This document shows positions 20,071 to 33,000 of a stretch of DNA of 64,000 nt, piece by piece. The position numbers and the translations under genes were made by a program. This DNA comes from Chaunax sp. Z400 (taxonomy: Eukaryota; Chordata; Actinopteri; Lophiiformes; Chaunacidae). Under the pieces are notes generated by a model. It was not told the origin of the DNA and did not search any database. It was given only the letters and a program-made list of their open reading frames with translations. The stretch spans positions 10,903,855 through 10,967,854 of the forward strand of contig CM075204.1 in NCBI GenBank assembly GCA_037577475.1, written 5' to 3'. Within the stretch, counting starts at the first letter, position 1. Every line of letters starts with the position of its first letter.

Positions 20071-23000
20071 ATGCTTTCCACTGTCATTCCAGAGCTGCGG
20101 CTACGGCTGCTATTGTCTTTTGTCAGTCTTGTCTTAATTTTTCAGGTCACCGACGCCAAGAGGGATTTAAAAAGCGCCTGTTCTACCTGTCAGAAAATTA
20201 CTGATAACTTCAACAAGGTGAAAGAGCATCTCTTAACCTCACCAGTGTATTGATTATCATGTTATTGATGTCTTATTTTGCGTTCTTCCTGTTACATTAA
20301 ACACTGCCAAATGTCTGAAATGCCTTCAACCTCTCTCAGATGCTTGCTTGTTTATGTCTGGGATTATGTTTTTGTATTTTAGGGCTTTGACAGAACAGCA
20401 AAGCAGAACTTCGGTGGAGGCAACACAGCCTGGGAGGAGAGAAAGCTGTCTAAATATGAGACCAGGTGAGACGGTGCATCCCGTCCACACTGCAGGTCAC
20501 CCTGCCACAGGAGCCAGTCATCAGGGTTGTGTTTGTTTTGAGAGAGTTGCAGGCTGTTTTACTTGGCAAGGAGAAGTGGGTCAAACATTACTGATAAGTA
20601 CAGTAATATGCATTGTAATTATATCTCACTGTGTGGCTGCCAGCATAGGCACACATTGAAATTGCAGCATTAGGCAGGTGCGGGATGTTAATTTCATTTG
20701 TAAATCTTGCCTGATGTAACAATTTCCTGTACTCAAACTCATTTGCTGCAATCTTGAACTATCGTCCATGCAACACAGCACAGTGTATGTGGTAGCACAT
20801 ACTCATTTCTAACATCTCGTTTTTCATTTACAGCGAGATCCGTCTGATGGAGATCATAGAGGAGCTGTGTGACAGCAGCAGCTTCGAGTGCAACCGCATG
20901 GTTGAGGAGCACGAAGAGCAATTTGAAACGTGGTGGTTCAAGAGGTCCGTACTGGCTGTCTGACAGAGGTTTCACCCACAAAGGTATTTGCATGTTAGAA
21001 TTTTCATGTTTCATTCAGTTAAATAACCCTCCTGTTTCGTTTCCCATTGCAATGCAGGAAAACAAAACATCCTGATCTACATAAATGGTTCTGCATTGAA
21101 AGCATCAAAGTGTGCTGTCCAACGGGAACATTTGGTCCAGACTGCAACGGTGAGGATAATCCTTTTATAAATCCTACAGCAGCATTAGTGCATTGGTTCT
21201 GTTTCTGCCACACTGAAACTAAAAAAAACTGTGACAGTGAAACTGTCTTAAAAGTATAATTAATCACAATATGCTGGTTTTTCTGATTTAATGCTTTGAA
21301 GCCTGTATGGGGGGCTCTGACAGACCTTGTCATGGCAACGGGATGTGCGATGGCGACGGGACACGAGGAGGGGACGGGAAGTGCTCATGTAACCACGGTT
21401 ACAAAGGAGAGTTCTGCCTAGACTGCATTGACGGCTACTTCAACGAAGTGAGGAATGACACTTTCTCTCTGTGCACAGGTACACAAGCCTTTGCTGTCTC
21501 ACCAGCAGCTTTAACTGATTCATCACTTACCTTCACATGCACACGAGGACAGCTGTGAGCTGCCAATCTGTTATTCTGAATTCTCTCCCTCTCAACAGAG
21601 TGCCACTCATCATGCAAAACCTGCTCTGGGGCAACCAATCAGGAGTGTGATGAGTGTAAAGACGGTTGGGAGGAGGATGAGCAGGAAGCTTGTGTTGGTA
21701 AGAGGAATTGAAATATGTTCTAATTTTATATGATTACATCTGCCAAGGAGGTTATGTTGTCACCCATGTCCCTTTGTTGGTTGGTTGTTATGTCAGCAAA
21801 GTTATGCAAAATCCACTGGACAGATTTCCATGAAACTTTTTGGGACTGGGAGGATGGGGCATGAGCCAGGAAAGAACCCATTATCCGTGCAGAAATTAAT
21901 GTGTGGAAATCTGTGAAAAAACATTTTTAAAAATTTGTTGTCATACGTCGAAAGGAAACCATAAGAATTGTAAACAAGCCTACTTACCGTGAACCAACAA
22001 ACACAGCTTATTTAAGACTTAAATTTCAAGACTTGGTCGAGCTTAAAACGGCTAAAGAGAAAACCATCAAATCAAAAGTATACAAAAGCGAATTCAGAGG
22101 AAATGATTTGAGGAATTGATGTGTTTAAAAATGTTGTGAGGACTTCAGTAAAACGTCCCTGTAGTTCAGTTCTGGAACAGCTGGAGTAAGGAACTGAAAT
22201 CATGTAGTGGACTAAGAGGTTTAAAAAAATGTTTAAAGGTAATTTAGTGAGTAAATATGAAATATGCATGATGAGAAGGCCACATTGTTAGTATGACAGT
22301 AAGCAACACAATAAGCTGTAGGCTCTGCTTTCACCTTTATTGGAAAACAATAAAGTTGTCTCAAAGTGTTTCTCACTTGATTTATTCACTGCAGTCATGC
22401 GTGTCATTATAGTGATTACTTCCATTTTACCCAAAAGACACACATAATACCTTTTTCTATAATTCCTTCAATGTACACAGTGATTACAACTTGACTGGTG
22501 TGTGGAGGCAGTAATTCCAGTTTAAATATAGTTTCTTACCTTATTGTCTCTATGTAGAAATATTACTTTTACCATCCTCTTGGAGTTAAATATCAAAACT
22601 GAAGTTAATATTCATGCCACCACTAATGTTAGGTTAAGTCTGCAGGTTATTGTTAGTGTAAATACTTGTGCTTGTAGCATAGTTGTATTTTTGAAGCAGG
22701 CACCAGTTAATAACACTGTTTTCACTGTATTTAAGTCATTTAACTTGTGAATAGGGAGCACTTGATTTGATGCAGACTGGTGTATTTGATACAGGTTATT
22801 TTTAATCCTGATTTGGTTCAAATGTGTGCACACCACCGTTCACCTGAGTCCATCTCACGTGTTACAGATGTAGATGAGTGCTCCAAAGAGCCTTCACCGT
22901 GTGGAGAAGATCAATACTGCCTCAACACAGAGGGCTCCTACTCCTGCAACGGTACGTATAATCTCTGATTGCACAAATCTACAGCTGCCGAAATGAGAAA

Positions 23001-24009
23001 TCATTTTCTTCCTTATTTCAATGTGGTTTTTTTAATAGATATTCATCTAATGGGATGTTGTTTGTTGTGTTTGTCCTTCGCAGCCTGTGACAAAGTGTGT
23101 TCCAGCTGCACTGGAGCCGGTCCTGATAAGTGCCTGGCCTGTGTCAGCGGGTACCAGGACACAGAGGGAACATGCACCGGTATGTTGTCATATATTCACT
23201 AATACAGTACAAAAAAAGTAGGAACATTATGTAACATATCAAAAACAAAATGCAAAGATGTGCAAATCCTTTTTAACCAAAATACAATTGAATACAGGAA
23301 AAACACAAGATATTTAATGTTCAAACTGATAAACTTCCTCACTTTTTATAAATATACACTCAATCTGAAAATGACAGGTTCATCACCTTTTCTTTTTAAC
23401 AACACTCATCCAGCTTTGACGTTTTTACAGTGGAATTCTGTTACATTCTTGCTTGAACACAAGCATATTGGTTGTTCATTTATTATGAATCAGCCTTCTT
23501 CTGTTGGTGCTTTTACAGTTTGTGTTGTCCTTTATTATCTCTGCTTTCCCTTTAATACCGAGTCCTTCTGCTACATTCACTTTGTCACGCACTTGTTGCT
23601 GATGACTTCCTATCTGGGGTGATATCAGAAGAGACAGTGTTGCTTTGTGTTTTCCAGATATCGACGAGTGTTCCCAGTCAGAGCCCGTATGCACTGAGGA
23701 GAACCAAACGTGTTATAACACGAAAGGAAGCTTTGTGTGCATCTGCTCGAGAGGCTACGAGGAGCAAGATGGCAAATGTGTCCAAATGTTACAGCCAGGT
23801 AAGGATTAGCATCGGTTTACAGATGTGTTTCATATGGTTTGAGCTCAACACTCCGATTGTGTGTATATATATATATATGTGTGTATATATATATATATAT
23901 ATGTGTGTATATATATATGTGTGTGTATATATATATATATGTGTGTATATATATATATGTGTGTATATATATGTGTGTGTGTATATATATATGTGTGTGT
24001 GTATATATA

Positions 24010-24044
<35 letters not shown>

Positions 24045-24455
24045 TTCTTTTTTCAACATGTTTATTGTGTTTTTTTAAACTGAAAATAAAAATATCTTTA
24101 TCAACAATTAACAAATTAACAGAAAAATATTATTAATTTTGAATAAGAATAGTACTAAAAAAGATTAACAATAGTGTGTATTAGCAAAATCTAATTTTAT
24201 AATTCTTGAACATAAAGTTTTCTACTGTCCACCTCAAAGTGAAATGAAACTACAACTTTTGAAACAAATTTAAATTGTAGACTTATAGAAAGAAGTGGAT
24301 AGTGTCACATTTTAGCAGACATGACCTTTTGCTGTAGTTTCACATAAATATTATTAGTTTTAAAAGTTCATATTTGTTATTATTCCTTTATTTCATCAGA
24401 AAAAGAGGAGTCAGAAGTATCCGAGACGACTGAAGGTCCACACGAGGAGCTTTGA
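20071..24455 (+). CDS. creld2: creld2, ER-resident cysteine-rich EGF protein
   Basis: ER-stress-induced folding factor with disulfide-isomerase-like activity in mammals. Exons: 20071-20217, 20383-20465, 20834-20944, 21058-21149, 21302-21478, 21599-21697, 22868-22951, 23084-23179, 23658-23798, 24400-24455. They sum to 1086 nt, or 361 residues plus stop (human about 353). A signal peptide covers about residues 1-29 (hydrophobic LLLSFVSLVLIF). Next is the CRELD WE region (NTAWEERKLSKYE, EIIEELCD), then EGF/furin-like cysteine repeats (CHGNGMCDGDG, CSCNHGYKG). Two calcium-binding EGF domains follow, starting DVDEC (237) and DIDEC (297), separated by a furin-like repeat. The C-terminus is HEEL, a KDEL-type retrieval variant (human ends REDL). 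All introns are GT-AG. A candidate poly(A) signal lies at 24702-24707. Confidence 0.96.
21740..21905 (+). repeat. interspersed repeat (CCAAGGAGGTTATG family)
   Basis: In creld2 intron 6 the stretch opening with TGCCAAGGAGGTTATG and continuing with GTTGGTTGGTTG, ATTTCCATGAAACTTT and GAACCCATTA matches a dispersed repeat that I remember from many teleost genomes. No reading frame is kept. It is probably a non-autonomous element; its class is uncertain. Confidence 0.6.
23862..24045. repeat. (TA)n/(TG)n compound microsatellite
   Basis: In the last creld2 intron, about 180 bp of alternating TATATA and TGTGTG blocks. It creates meaningless Tyr/Ile/Val/Cys open frames on both strands. Confidence 0.97.
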
Positions 24456-24701
24456 TGTCAAACCATAACCAAAGGGGAGCGAATCAGGACAACATGCACT
24501 TAATTCACCAGCTGCTCTTACAACCATTAAAAGCTGCTCCAGCAGTGGATCACGGATTAAAGGACAAACAAAGAGACATTTTATGCTCTACATACGCTGG
24601 TCATTGTCGCTTTTCTCTGGTGGTGCTCAAACTATCACTTTATTTGTTTTACATGGTTTTAACTGAGGATTGCTTCACTGAGGTTTGCTTATTATGGTTT
24701 C

Positions 24702-24707
24702 AATAAA
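24702..24707 (+). terminator. creld2: creld2 poly(A) signal AATAAA
   Basis: AATAAA lies about 250 bp past the creld2 stop codon, giving a short 3' UTR; the next plus-strand gene is far away. Confidence 0.7.
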
Positions 24708-27077
24708 GGTTAATCATGTTAAATTTAAGATAAACCATGTTATCTTATTGATAAGATGTGTGTCTATTTTCTTCTGCAATTTGTGTAGTGCAGTAAATTA
24801 TAGTAGGAAATTAGATCACGTTTGCAGTGACCATAGATGACCACATGGTGGCAGTCTAGCTATTTGAAACATGGAAGCTCATCGCTGTGTAAAAATGAAT
24901 GTCTCACCTAAACTGACCAAAAGAGGACTAGATACTGTTTTATCATAGGAAATCATACTTTGTAGTTCTTCATACATACATGCTCTATATCTTGGAGAAT
25001 TCCCTCACATATTAATCCTTTTTTTCCCCCTATGTGTCATCAGATATGAACCAGCTGTGTCTGCATTAGTGCTGTTCTTACATCTTTCTTTATTGTATTT
25101 TTGGAGATATAACTCAAAAACTTAAATACTTTGTCATGAAACTTTGCATACACATCGACCATATGCTGGAGAGGTGCTTTTTGCTATTTAGAATTTTTTA
25201 CAAGCATCACCGTCCACCAGGAGTACCAATAAAGGTTTTATATGCATGTTAAAACTCCACTCTCTGGTGCCACCTGGTGGTAAAATGAAGAATGACAGCT
25301 CTAGATGGTGTACAGTCTGACAGTAGACTTGTTCCAGCTCATCAACACTTCTATCAGTTTGTGTAAAAATGTTCGCTTTAACCTAGACGTAACCCAGACG
25401 CAAACAGACCTTTCTCATAGAACATCAATGGAAAATAAGAACCTGAGTTTTCCTTTTGTATCAAGCAGTGAAAAAAGGTGTTACATGACACGACTGAGTT
25501 AATTTGCCATATTTGATGTTGCACGTCCTGCAGTGTGAGTACTGCACTTGGGCACATTGCGATGTCGATGCTGAAACGAAATATTGTGCAGCCCTAACTT
25601 TAGTTCTTCCCAAGAATATTCTTAGAAATGACAGAAAAAAAATCAAACTTGGCTGTAAATTTCTACAAATTCGTGCCAAAGGAGCATCGACTTTTCCATC
25701 TTGTGTTTCCTCAAGTATAAATGTGACCCTGGACAGATGTTTAGCAGCCACAGCTGGAGGCTCAGGAGACTGAGGTGAGAAGAGATGAAGGAGAAGATGG
25801 ATGAAGGGAGGAACACAACACATCAAAACAGCATTGCAGTATTCTCCTGAATAGAACCACTGTTAGGATAAAACAGAATTAGTATGCAGCCCATTTGAAG
25901 GAGGTGCACAAGCTTGGATGAGCTGTTTGGAATCATTTAATGTTTTTTTTTGTTTTAAAGTCGCAAACTTCTCGTTTTATGTGTAAAGTTTATTGAATCT
26001 AGAATGTATAGTTCGAAAGATATGTTCGAGACAAGATGACCACCATTATCCAAAATTATGTCTCTGTCATTTAATGTCGGAGGATAAACAAAACCAAAAT
26101 GACTATCAAAACAACTCATTGATAAATGATTTCAGCAAAACATTTGTTATTGAGCACTCATGAGTCCCACTGACCTGCAAATTTAATGTAAAATATTTAT
26201 TTTGAAAAATCTTCTGACTGTCTAACATCCCATTCTCTAAGTTACTTTAAAATTATTCACAGAGAAAAATTAAAAGATTTTGACAATTCGGGCCAAAACA
26301 GGAGTCAGAGATTTAATGAAATGAAATGAAAATAAATTTAGGCTCCAATTCAACTTAAAAACAAACAAACAAAACCAACTATTCACTGGAAGAAGGTAGG
26401 TGTGAAAAAGGGTAAACATTAGAAGTCTCTGTTGAAGTTTTATTCCAGCTGGAGGGAATAAAATCCAGTGTTTCAACCAGTCCAAAAACAGCTGTTAATG
26501 TTTTTAATCTCTTCATCTTTAATCTCTGCTGCATTCTGCAAGTTCAGTATTCACTGAGAGAAAGTGTCCAGTGAATTTTACACATTAAAGTCTGTTTAAA
26601 GCTGTCGGGGACGACTACGGCATATGTAAAATATATGCCTCAGGTGATGTCACATGAGTCTGTTGCACCAGAAGAGTTTGAAATTGCCAAAATAAAAATA
26701 TGTTGGAAGTGAGCTGACCATATGTCTGCAGCTAGCTCCTCATTTCTGCTGCAGACAAGAGGCTACATTAGCTGCTACCAGCATCACTCACCCAAATCTA
26801 CAAACAGTCTGCAGTTAGAGTTGCCTTGTGGGTAATGCATGTGTGGTTTTCGACAAGGAAGAAGAATGCCTCATCACGTGTGGTTTAGTGTTCAGGGAGA
26901 CAGAAGTTTTTCCTTTTCCAACAGGAAGTTTTACCTCTCTAAAAATGTCTTTGTCGCTCCAGAGGTAAAAAAACAAACAAACAAACAAACAAAAAAAACT
27001 CAAAAATGTAAAATCTAGAAGCTCCACAAACTGGCCAAAAATAAAAAATAATGACTTCTCTGTGTTCACCTCCATCA
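24708..27077. other. creld2 to APMAP-like convergent spacer
   Basis: It includes the 3' UTR of the APMAP-like gene near its right end; a minus-strand AATAAA at 26443-26438 is a candidate end. It also holds a MITE-like repeat (25470-25595) and a CTCF-like CCACCAGGTGGCA on the minus strand (25279-25267). Otherwise it is AT-rich with no gene that I can support. Confidence 0.5.
25470..25595 (-). repeat. MITE-like repeat copy 1 (AGGGCTGCACAATAT family)
   Basis: Read on the minus strand it begins AGGGCTGCACAATAT, then CAGCATCGACATCGCAATGT and GGACGTGCAACATC. A second copy in the opposite orientation is at 31236. This opening is familiar from fish genomes. Ends and target duplication were not resolved. 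Confidence 0.65.
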
Positions 27078-28406
27078 TCAGCTCTCCCATCTCTCCAGAA
27101 TGGGCAGGAAAGGCAGGTCGGTGCTGCCCAGGTAGGTCCTCCCTCGGTGCTGGAAGACGTCGCTGATCGCCCACGTCAGGCGGCCTTCAGGGTCATGCAG
27201 CGTTCCCACGATCTCGCCGTCCAATCCCAGCTCCAGGACCAGAGCGTGGCGCGGCAGCAGCACGTTGTACCAGCTCAGAGGGATCACCTGGAACCACAAA
27301 CACATTCAGTTTGACATAGTTGACGATGTGCAGGTTCCTGAACTAATACAAACTGAAGACCAGACAGAACTTTATTCTCATGAGTGAATTGATCAATACA
27401 CTGGTGACGTATGATGAGGACTTAAATCATAGTAAGAATTCATGACATTTGCTTTTTGTTTGTGATCCTTTATGTTCTAAACAAAATGTAATTTTGGTGT
27501 CGTCCAGGGTTTTAGGCTGCTTAGTATTTGATGCATCATTGCATCAAACATGTTTTAAATAAAGTTTTTCAATCAGTTTCTCAGACAGTGTAACCTTAAG
27601 TGGGTTCACTTGGAGTTCAGACCCCTTCCTTCCGAGTTTTGTGTGGAACTGCAGTGAGTTCAACTAAAGACTTTTAGTTTGTGATCTGTCTTGTCAGATT
27701 TCACACCATCTCGTCTTCACTGCAGCCTGGAACAAAGCCTGTTCTCTTCTGACCGACACACAAAAGAATGGAATCACACTGTGATGTGCAGATGCATCAT
27801 GGGAAAGTAGATATGGTTATAGCTACTTATGAACTCTGTTCGATCGGTCAATGTTTGGAATGTTTTTCCTTTTTTCTTTAACATTGTCAAATAGCAACAT
27901 TTTCCCTACATCATAGATTTCATTATTGTTTATGTCTCAACCAATGTTTATGCCAATAGATGACAGTACTAAGATTGATTTAATTCATTCAATTGTTTTA
28001 TTATAGTCATTAATTAATCTATAAATGGGACTTTAAAAGTTGCAAGAAATGGGAGGTCAGATTTATAAAGGTTTGCTGTGGTTCTTTATTTATATTCATA
28101 AATAAAACGCTTCAGATGCTGAATATTTCTGTTTGAGATGTGAACACACCGACCTTGGTGATGAAGCGTTTGACAGCCGGGTACGGGGCGATCATGTCCA
28201 GGAACGGAGGCATTAGCTTCCTAAACCGCGTCGTCGTTATGCCAACCAGGAATGTCCCGTGGTCGCTGAGCCGGATGTTGTCAGGGTAGCCGATCATGTT
28301 GTCCATGATGATCTCCTTCGTACCGGCCTTTGGGCCCTTCAGCCAATATCTGGGAGTAGAAGGAGAGTCACTGAATAACTGTGTCAGAGAAACTGATGTA
28401 AATCTC

Positions 28407-28501
<95 letters not shown>

Positions 28502-29993
28502 ATACTTCAGTATGCGTCCGATACTGGTCTCTGCCAGCAGCAGGAAGTGTTCATCAGGTGACAGGACGACACCATTGGGCATGTAGAGAGAGTCCAGCAG
28601 GACCTTCACACGTCCCGTCTCTGGATCGTAGGAGAGAAGACGGCCGAGGCTGTTCAGCTCGATCACCTGAAACATCAAACTTTTATCATTATTATTATAT
28701 TTATTATGTTTTATTAATCTAGGTTAATTTACATTTCTATTTAGTTCATATATTTTTTTATAGCTTGGTTTATCTAGGTTGAATTTAGCCTAGCGTGGTT
28801 TAGTTGAATGCTTACTTTAGCATTAGCATTATTTGTATTTTTAGTTTAGTTTATGTTAGCATTGGTTGGTTGATGTTTTTATTTTTAGCTTTGCTTAGAA
28901 TGGTTTAGTTTAAATTTTACTCTGTTTATTTTTTATTTCCTTTATATGTAAAGTTAACTTTATCATAGCTTCGTTTAGTTTAATTTATTATTTATATCTC
29001 ATCAGTTTAAATCATAACAGTTCTCTCCAGATGTTGTACATGGAATTGAATCATCCATAATATCTTTATTTAATTAATACATCTATAGTTTCCCTGTGAT
29101 CCGGTGCAACACGTTGGATTAAATTTTCAAATGCAGAAGTCTAATCTCTATTATATTCAATGTTGATATTCATAACCTTTACGATAAACCCAAATGTATT
29201 TCATGGCTCCATCACCTGCATCAGCAGCACATATACACAAGTATACAGTAGATTACACATGAACTTATCCATGAGATTGTTAATAAGCAGCCACACACCT
29301 GCTGCTCACTTCACTTATCCTCTTTTCACGTCTTTCAGACACGCCTTCGACATGTCTTCATGTCTATCTCCTCTCACCTCCAGTTTGACATGTCTGCGTC
29401 CCCAGCGACTGGACGAGTCTGTGAAATAAATGATGCCAGTTTGGGAGGAAATCTCAAGGCCGTTCAGGAAGGCAAAGGGGACGCCTTCAGCACCTGCAGA
29501 ACAAAGGACAGGAAGCTAATGACAGGATGCTGACAGTGTGTTCTCGTTAACAATCTACACTTATTGAATCAGGCTGTTAGTTTGAGTGATGCTTTAGGTG
29601 CTTTCTCATGGTCTACCTCAATGAGTCAGCATCATGCCCCAGATACAGTAGTTATTGTTAATTTCAAAGCATGCAGCCTGTGATGCTCAATGATACTGCT
29701 ATAAATACTTACTCAATATCGACAGGAAATGCACTGAGCATCAGTGACAAATATTTTCTTGATACGTTTTATGGGTTTGCATATTGAAACGAACGGAGCT
29801 TTATTCAGCATGCATACCAAAAACGCACACTTTACCCTGCGAGTTAGCCAGGAGCAGAGTCTTTCCTCCAGTTTTGGGGTTGACGCTGTGCAGCCCAAGG
29901 TAAGAGTCAGCAACGATCAGCTGACCGTGACGATCCAGACGAACGCCGTGAGGACGACCACACACAGGCTCGTAGTCTGTACTGCTGCCTGCA

Positions 29994-30035
<42 letters not shown>

Positions 30036-33000
30036 ACATACTCAAATGTGTGCTGAGGAACAGGTTTTTATAAAGGACGACATGTTACCTATTTTTTATT
30101 TCAATGGCTTGCCTGCCTTTCCTCCAGTTTCATGGAGGAACTAATTTCTTTCTGTTTCACCACGCCTCAGGAAGCATGCATCTACTCATGGATGAGAGGC
30201 TAGAAAACTAAACTATATTACAGCTCAGTTGCAAATGTTTAAATCCTGCCTTGTCCCAAACCTCTCGTCTATGAGTAGATGCACGTTTCCCTCTGCAAAA
30301 GACACAGAGAGAATAAATCACAAACCACATTCTGGTAAATTCTGTCCCATCTGTGTGATGAAGGTGAGACTGTCATCAGGACCGATCCTCCACAGCTTCC
30401 CGTCCACTGTTCCTGTGTACACATTACCTGAAACACACATAAAAGAGCCTCCGTACAGATGTTTGAAACTATGCTAAAAATAGCAACATGTCTCATGAGA
30501 CGTTCAGGGGCAACGAGGGCCCAAATACCTCACCACACAACACAGGCAAAGGCTAGAGGTCAAAGCCGTCAAGGGTTTGACGAGAGTTTGAATCAGTTGT
30601 CTAAGTGAGACACACACATAAAATCCAGCATGCTCACCCTCCTCATCAGCAGTGAAGGATTCTGGTCCGTGCAGTTTCCCAGCAAACAGCCAGCGGCCCT
30701 TCTGCAGTCGGGTGTTGACAGCCAGCGGCCCCTCGAGGGCCGGAGGAGGCCCCTTTATTCTGGAGGAACAGATCTAACTGTTACTGACGACGGCAGTAGA
30801 ACAACACGGTCGTTTAATCATAAATTCATCAAAGTGAATTTTTATATTTTGAAGTTTTATCTGATAATTAGTGGAATCTGATGAACGTCTTCAAACTGTA
30901 TGAAAGCATACTTTAACAGCTTTTTACAGGTTGGTCCAGACTCAATTCTCTCAAATGCCTCTAGATGAACTGCCATAAAATTTGATTCATGATCACAAGA
31001 GGATGAACCCAACAGCCCCTGACTTTAAGTCTAGCACCAACATGAGGTTTACAGTTGTTGTTGTTGTTGTTTTTTTGTAGAATGTCTAAACAGTCATTGG
31101 ATGAGTTACCATGAAATGTGGTACACACATTCATGGGCCCCTCAGGATGAATCGCATCAACTTTGATGATGCCCTGACTTCATTCAAATAAGTCTCAGCT
31201 GTGATTTACTTTGATTACTTGGTTGCATGCTAAATAGGGCTGCACAACATACTGTTTCAGCATTGACATTGAGATTGTGCCCATGCAGGACATGCAATGC
31301 CACATGAGGTAAATAAAGTAAAATACGTTGTGTTACAACTTCTGTGTTGCATGATACATTTATCTTCCACCATGCAGATTAAGCATACATTTTACCATGT
31401 TAGACATGGCAGATTACATGTCAATAACACAACTTCAACACAAAATTTGTTAGCTTTATTAAGAAAGGTGTTGTTTATCAGTGTGTGGACGTTTTGATGC
31501 CGTGTCCTGAGTGTGACCCACAACCGGAAGATTTAAAAAGCAGGTAGAAAATGAAAATTGACCAAAAATATTGATACACACTGGACTCCTGATGATGCCG
31601 TGTTATGCGCCACGGCTCATGTTGCGTGCAAAAAAGTGTTACGTCACCATTGGTTTGTTCAGTGTAAATAAGGTGGTGAAGGGTCTTTGCTGCAGCAGTG
31701 AGTTTGCTCGTATGCAGAAGTTAGGGCTTTAGCTCAAAATCACCAGTGTGCCTACACAGCTGCTAGCATGGCTGAACGTATATAGCATTGTAGTTTAACA
31801 AGTGTGTGTGTGTGCATGTGTGTTTGCGTGCACTTACACATGTGGTTTGGGGTCTATGGGAGAGGGCAGCAGGTAAACTCCAACAGCGACGGCCAGCAGA
31901 ACGGCTACAAACGATCTCTTACCAAACCTGAGAGAGAGAGAGAGAGAGAGAGCACAAAATAAATGTTTAAAGGATTCTGTTGCATCTGAAGTTCACAGTC
32001 TGCAGCTAATAAGTCATTATTGTCATGTCACGCATGGTGAAGTGAACTTTGACATGTTTACGATGTTGTGTCACACAGGATCTATAATGTGTTACACAAA
32101 GCTGATCCAATCAGTCCAAGAGATTGTTACACACAGCTGTGTAAGTGGGAACTGAACCAAACAACAGATCAATGTTCAGGTACCGTATTCACTGCGTGTG
32201 TTGTTTTCCTTAAACTCAGAGAGAATTCCTTTCCTCCTATCTGAGGTAAAAGGTTAAGACATGATATTTGATCCCAGAGAAAGAAGAAATCCCAGAGGCA
32301 CTGACTGAGGAACTTCTGCAACAGTTTCACATGATCCACCCCTGAACAAAATCTGATCAAAATCTGTTGACAACTTTTTGAAAACATCGAGTGAACAAAC
32401 AAAAAAAACTCAATTCTCGTGAGGGAAGAGACTCTCTCTCCACCCAGATGTGTCCTGGGATTCGTCTGCAGCCGTTAGATGGCGTGAATAGTTCTGCAAG
32501 ACACACCAGCAACACTGGGAAGCACACACAGTCTACATAAGGCACCGGTGTGCATCATGATCACTTTGATTTTCTAAGATCGACACCTGAATATGAGCGC
32601 ATCTTGTGGTGGAGAGATAGGCTCTTCACTCAGAGAACAACGTTTACAACATAACCTACAGCTCTCTGTCGTATTGAGACTATCTCTGCATCCAGATACA
32701 TATTCCATATGTACAGACCAAGTAGTATAGTAGACCAAGTAGCAGCTGCACAAATGTTGGCTAGAGATGCCCTTCTCCACAGTAAGGTCACAACTCCCCA
32801 GGTGGAATGTGCTCATTACCCAGTCAGCACGGGTTCATCCACCGCCTTATATGCATGCTGAATGAAGACGTTTGAAGGGGGCATGCTGTAGAGAATCACG
32901 GACCAACTCCAGGTCCGAAGGTGGTACGGATTGGTTTGATTTGCTCTGCACCATAACTCCAACATCTTCCAAGGTTATGAGTATGCAGCTCTAGCAGATG

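Noticed and set aside
23817..24136. Long Tyr/Ile/Val/Cys open frames on both strands
   Set aside because: Produced entirely by the TA/TG microsatellite in the creld2 intron.
28296..28722. Cys/Val repeat frames
   Set aside because: They cross a TG array and APMAP-like exons in the wrong strand or frame.
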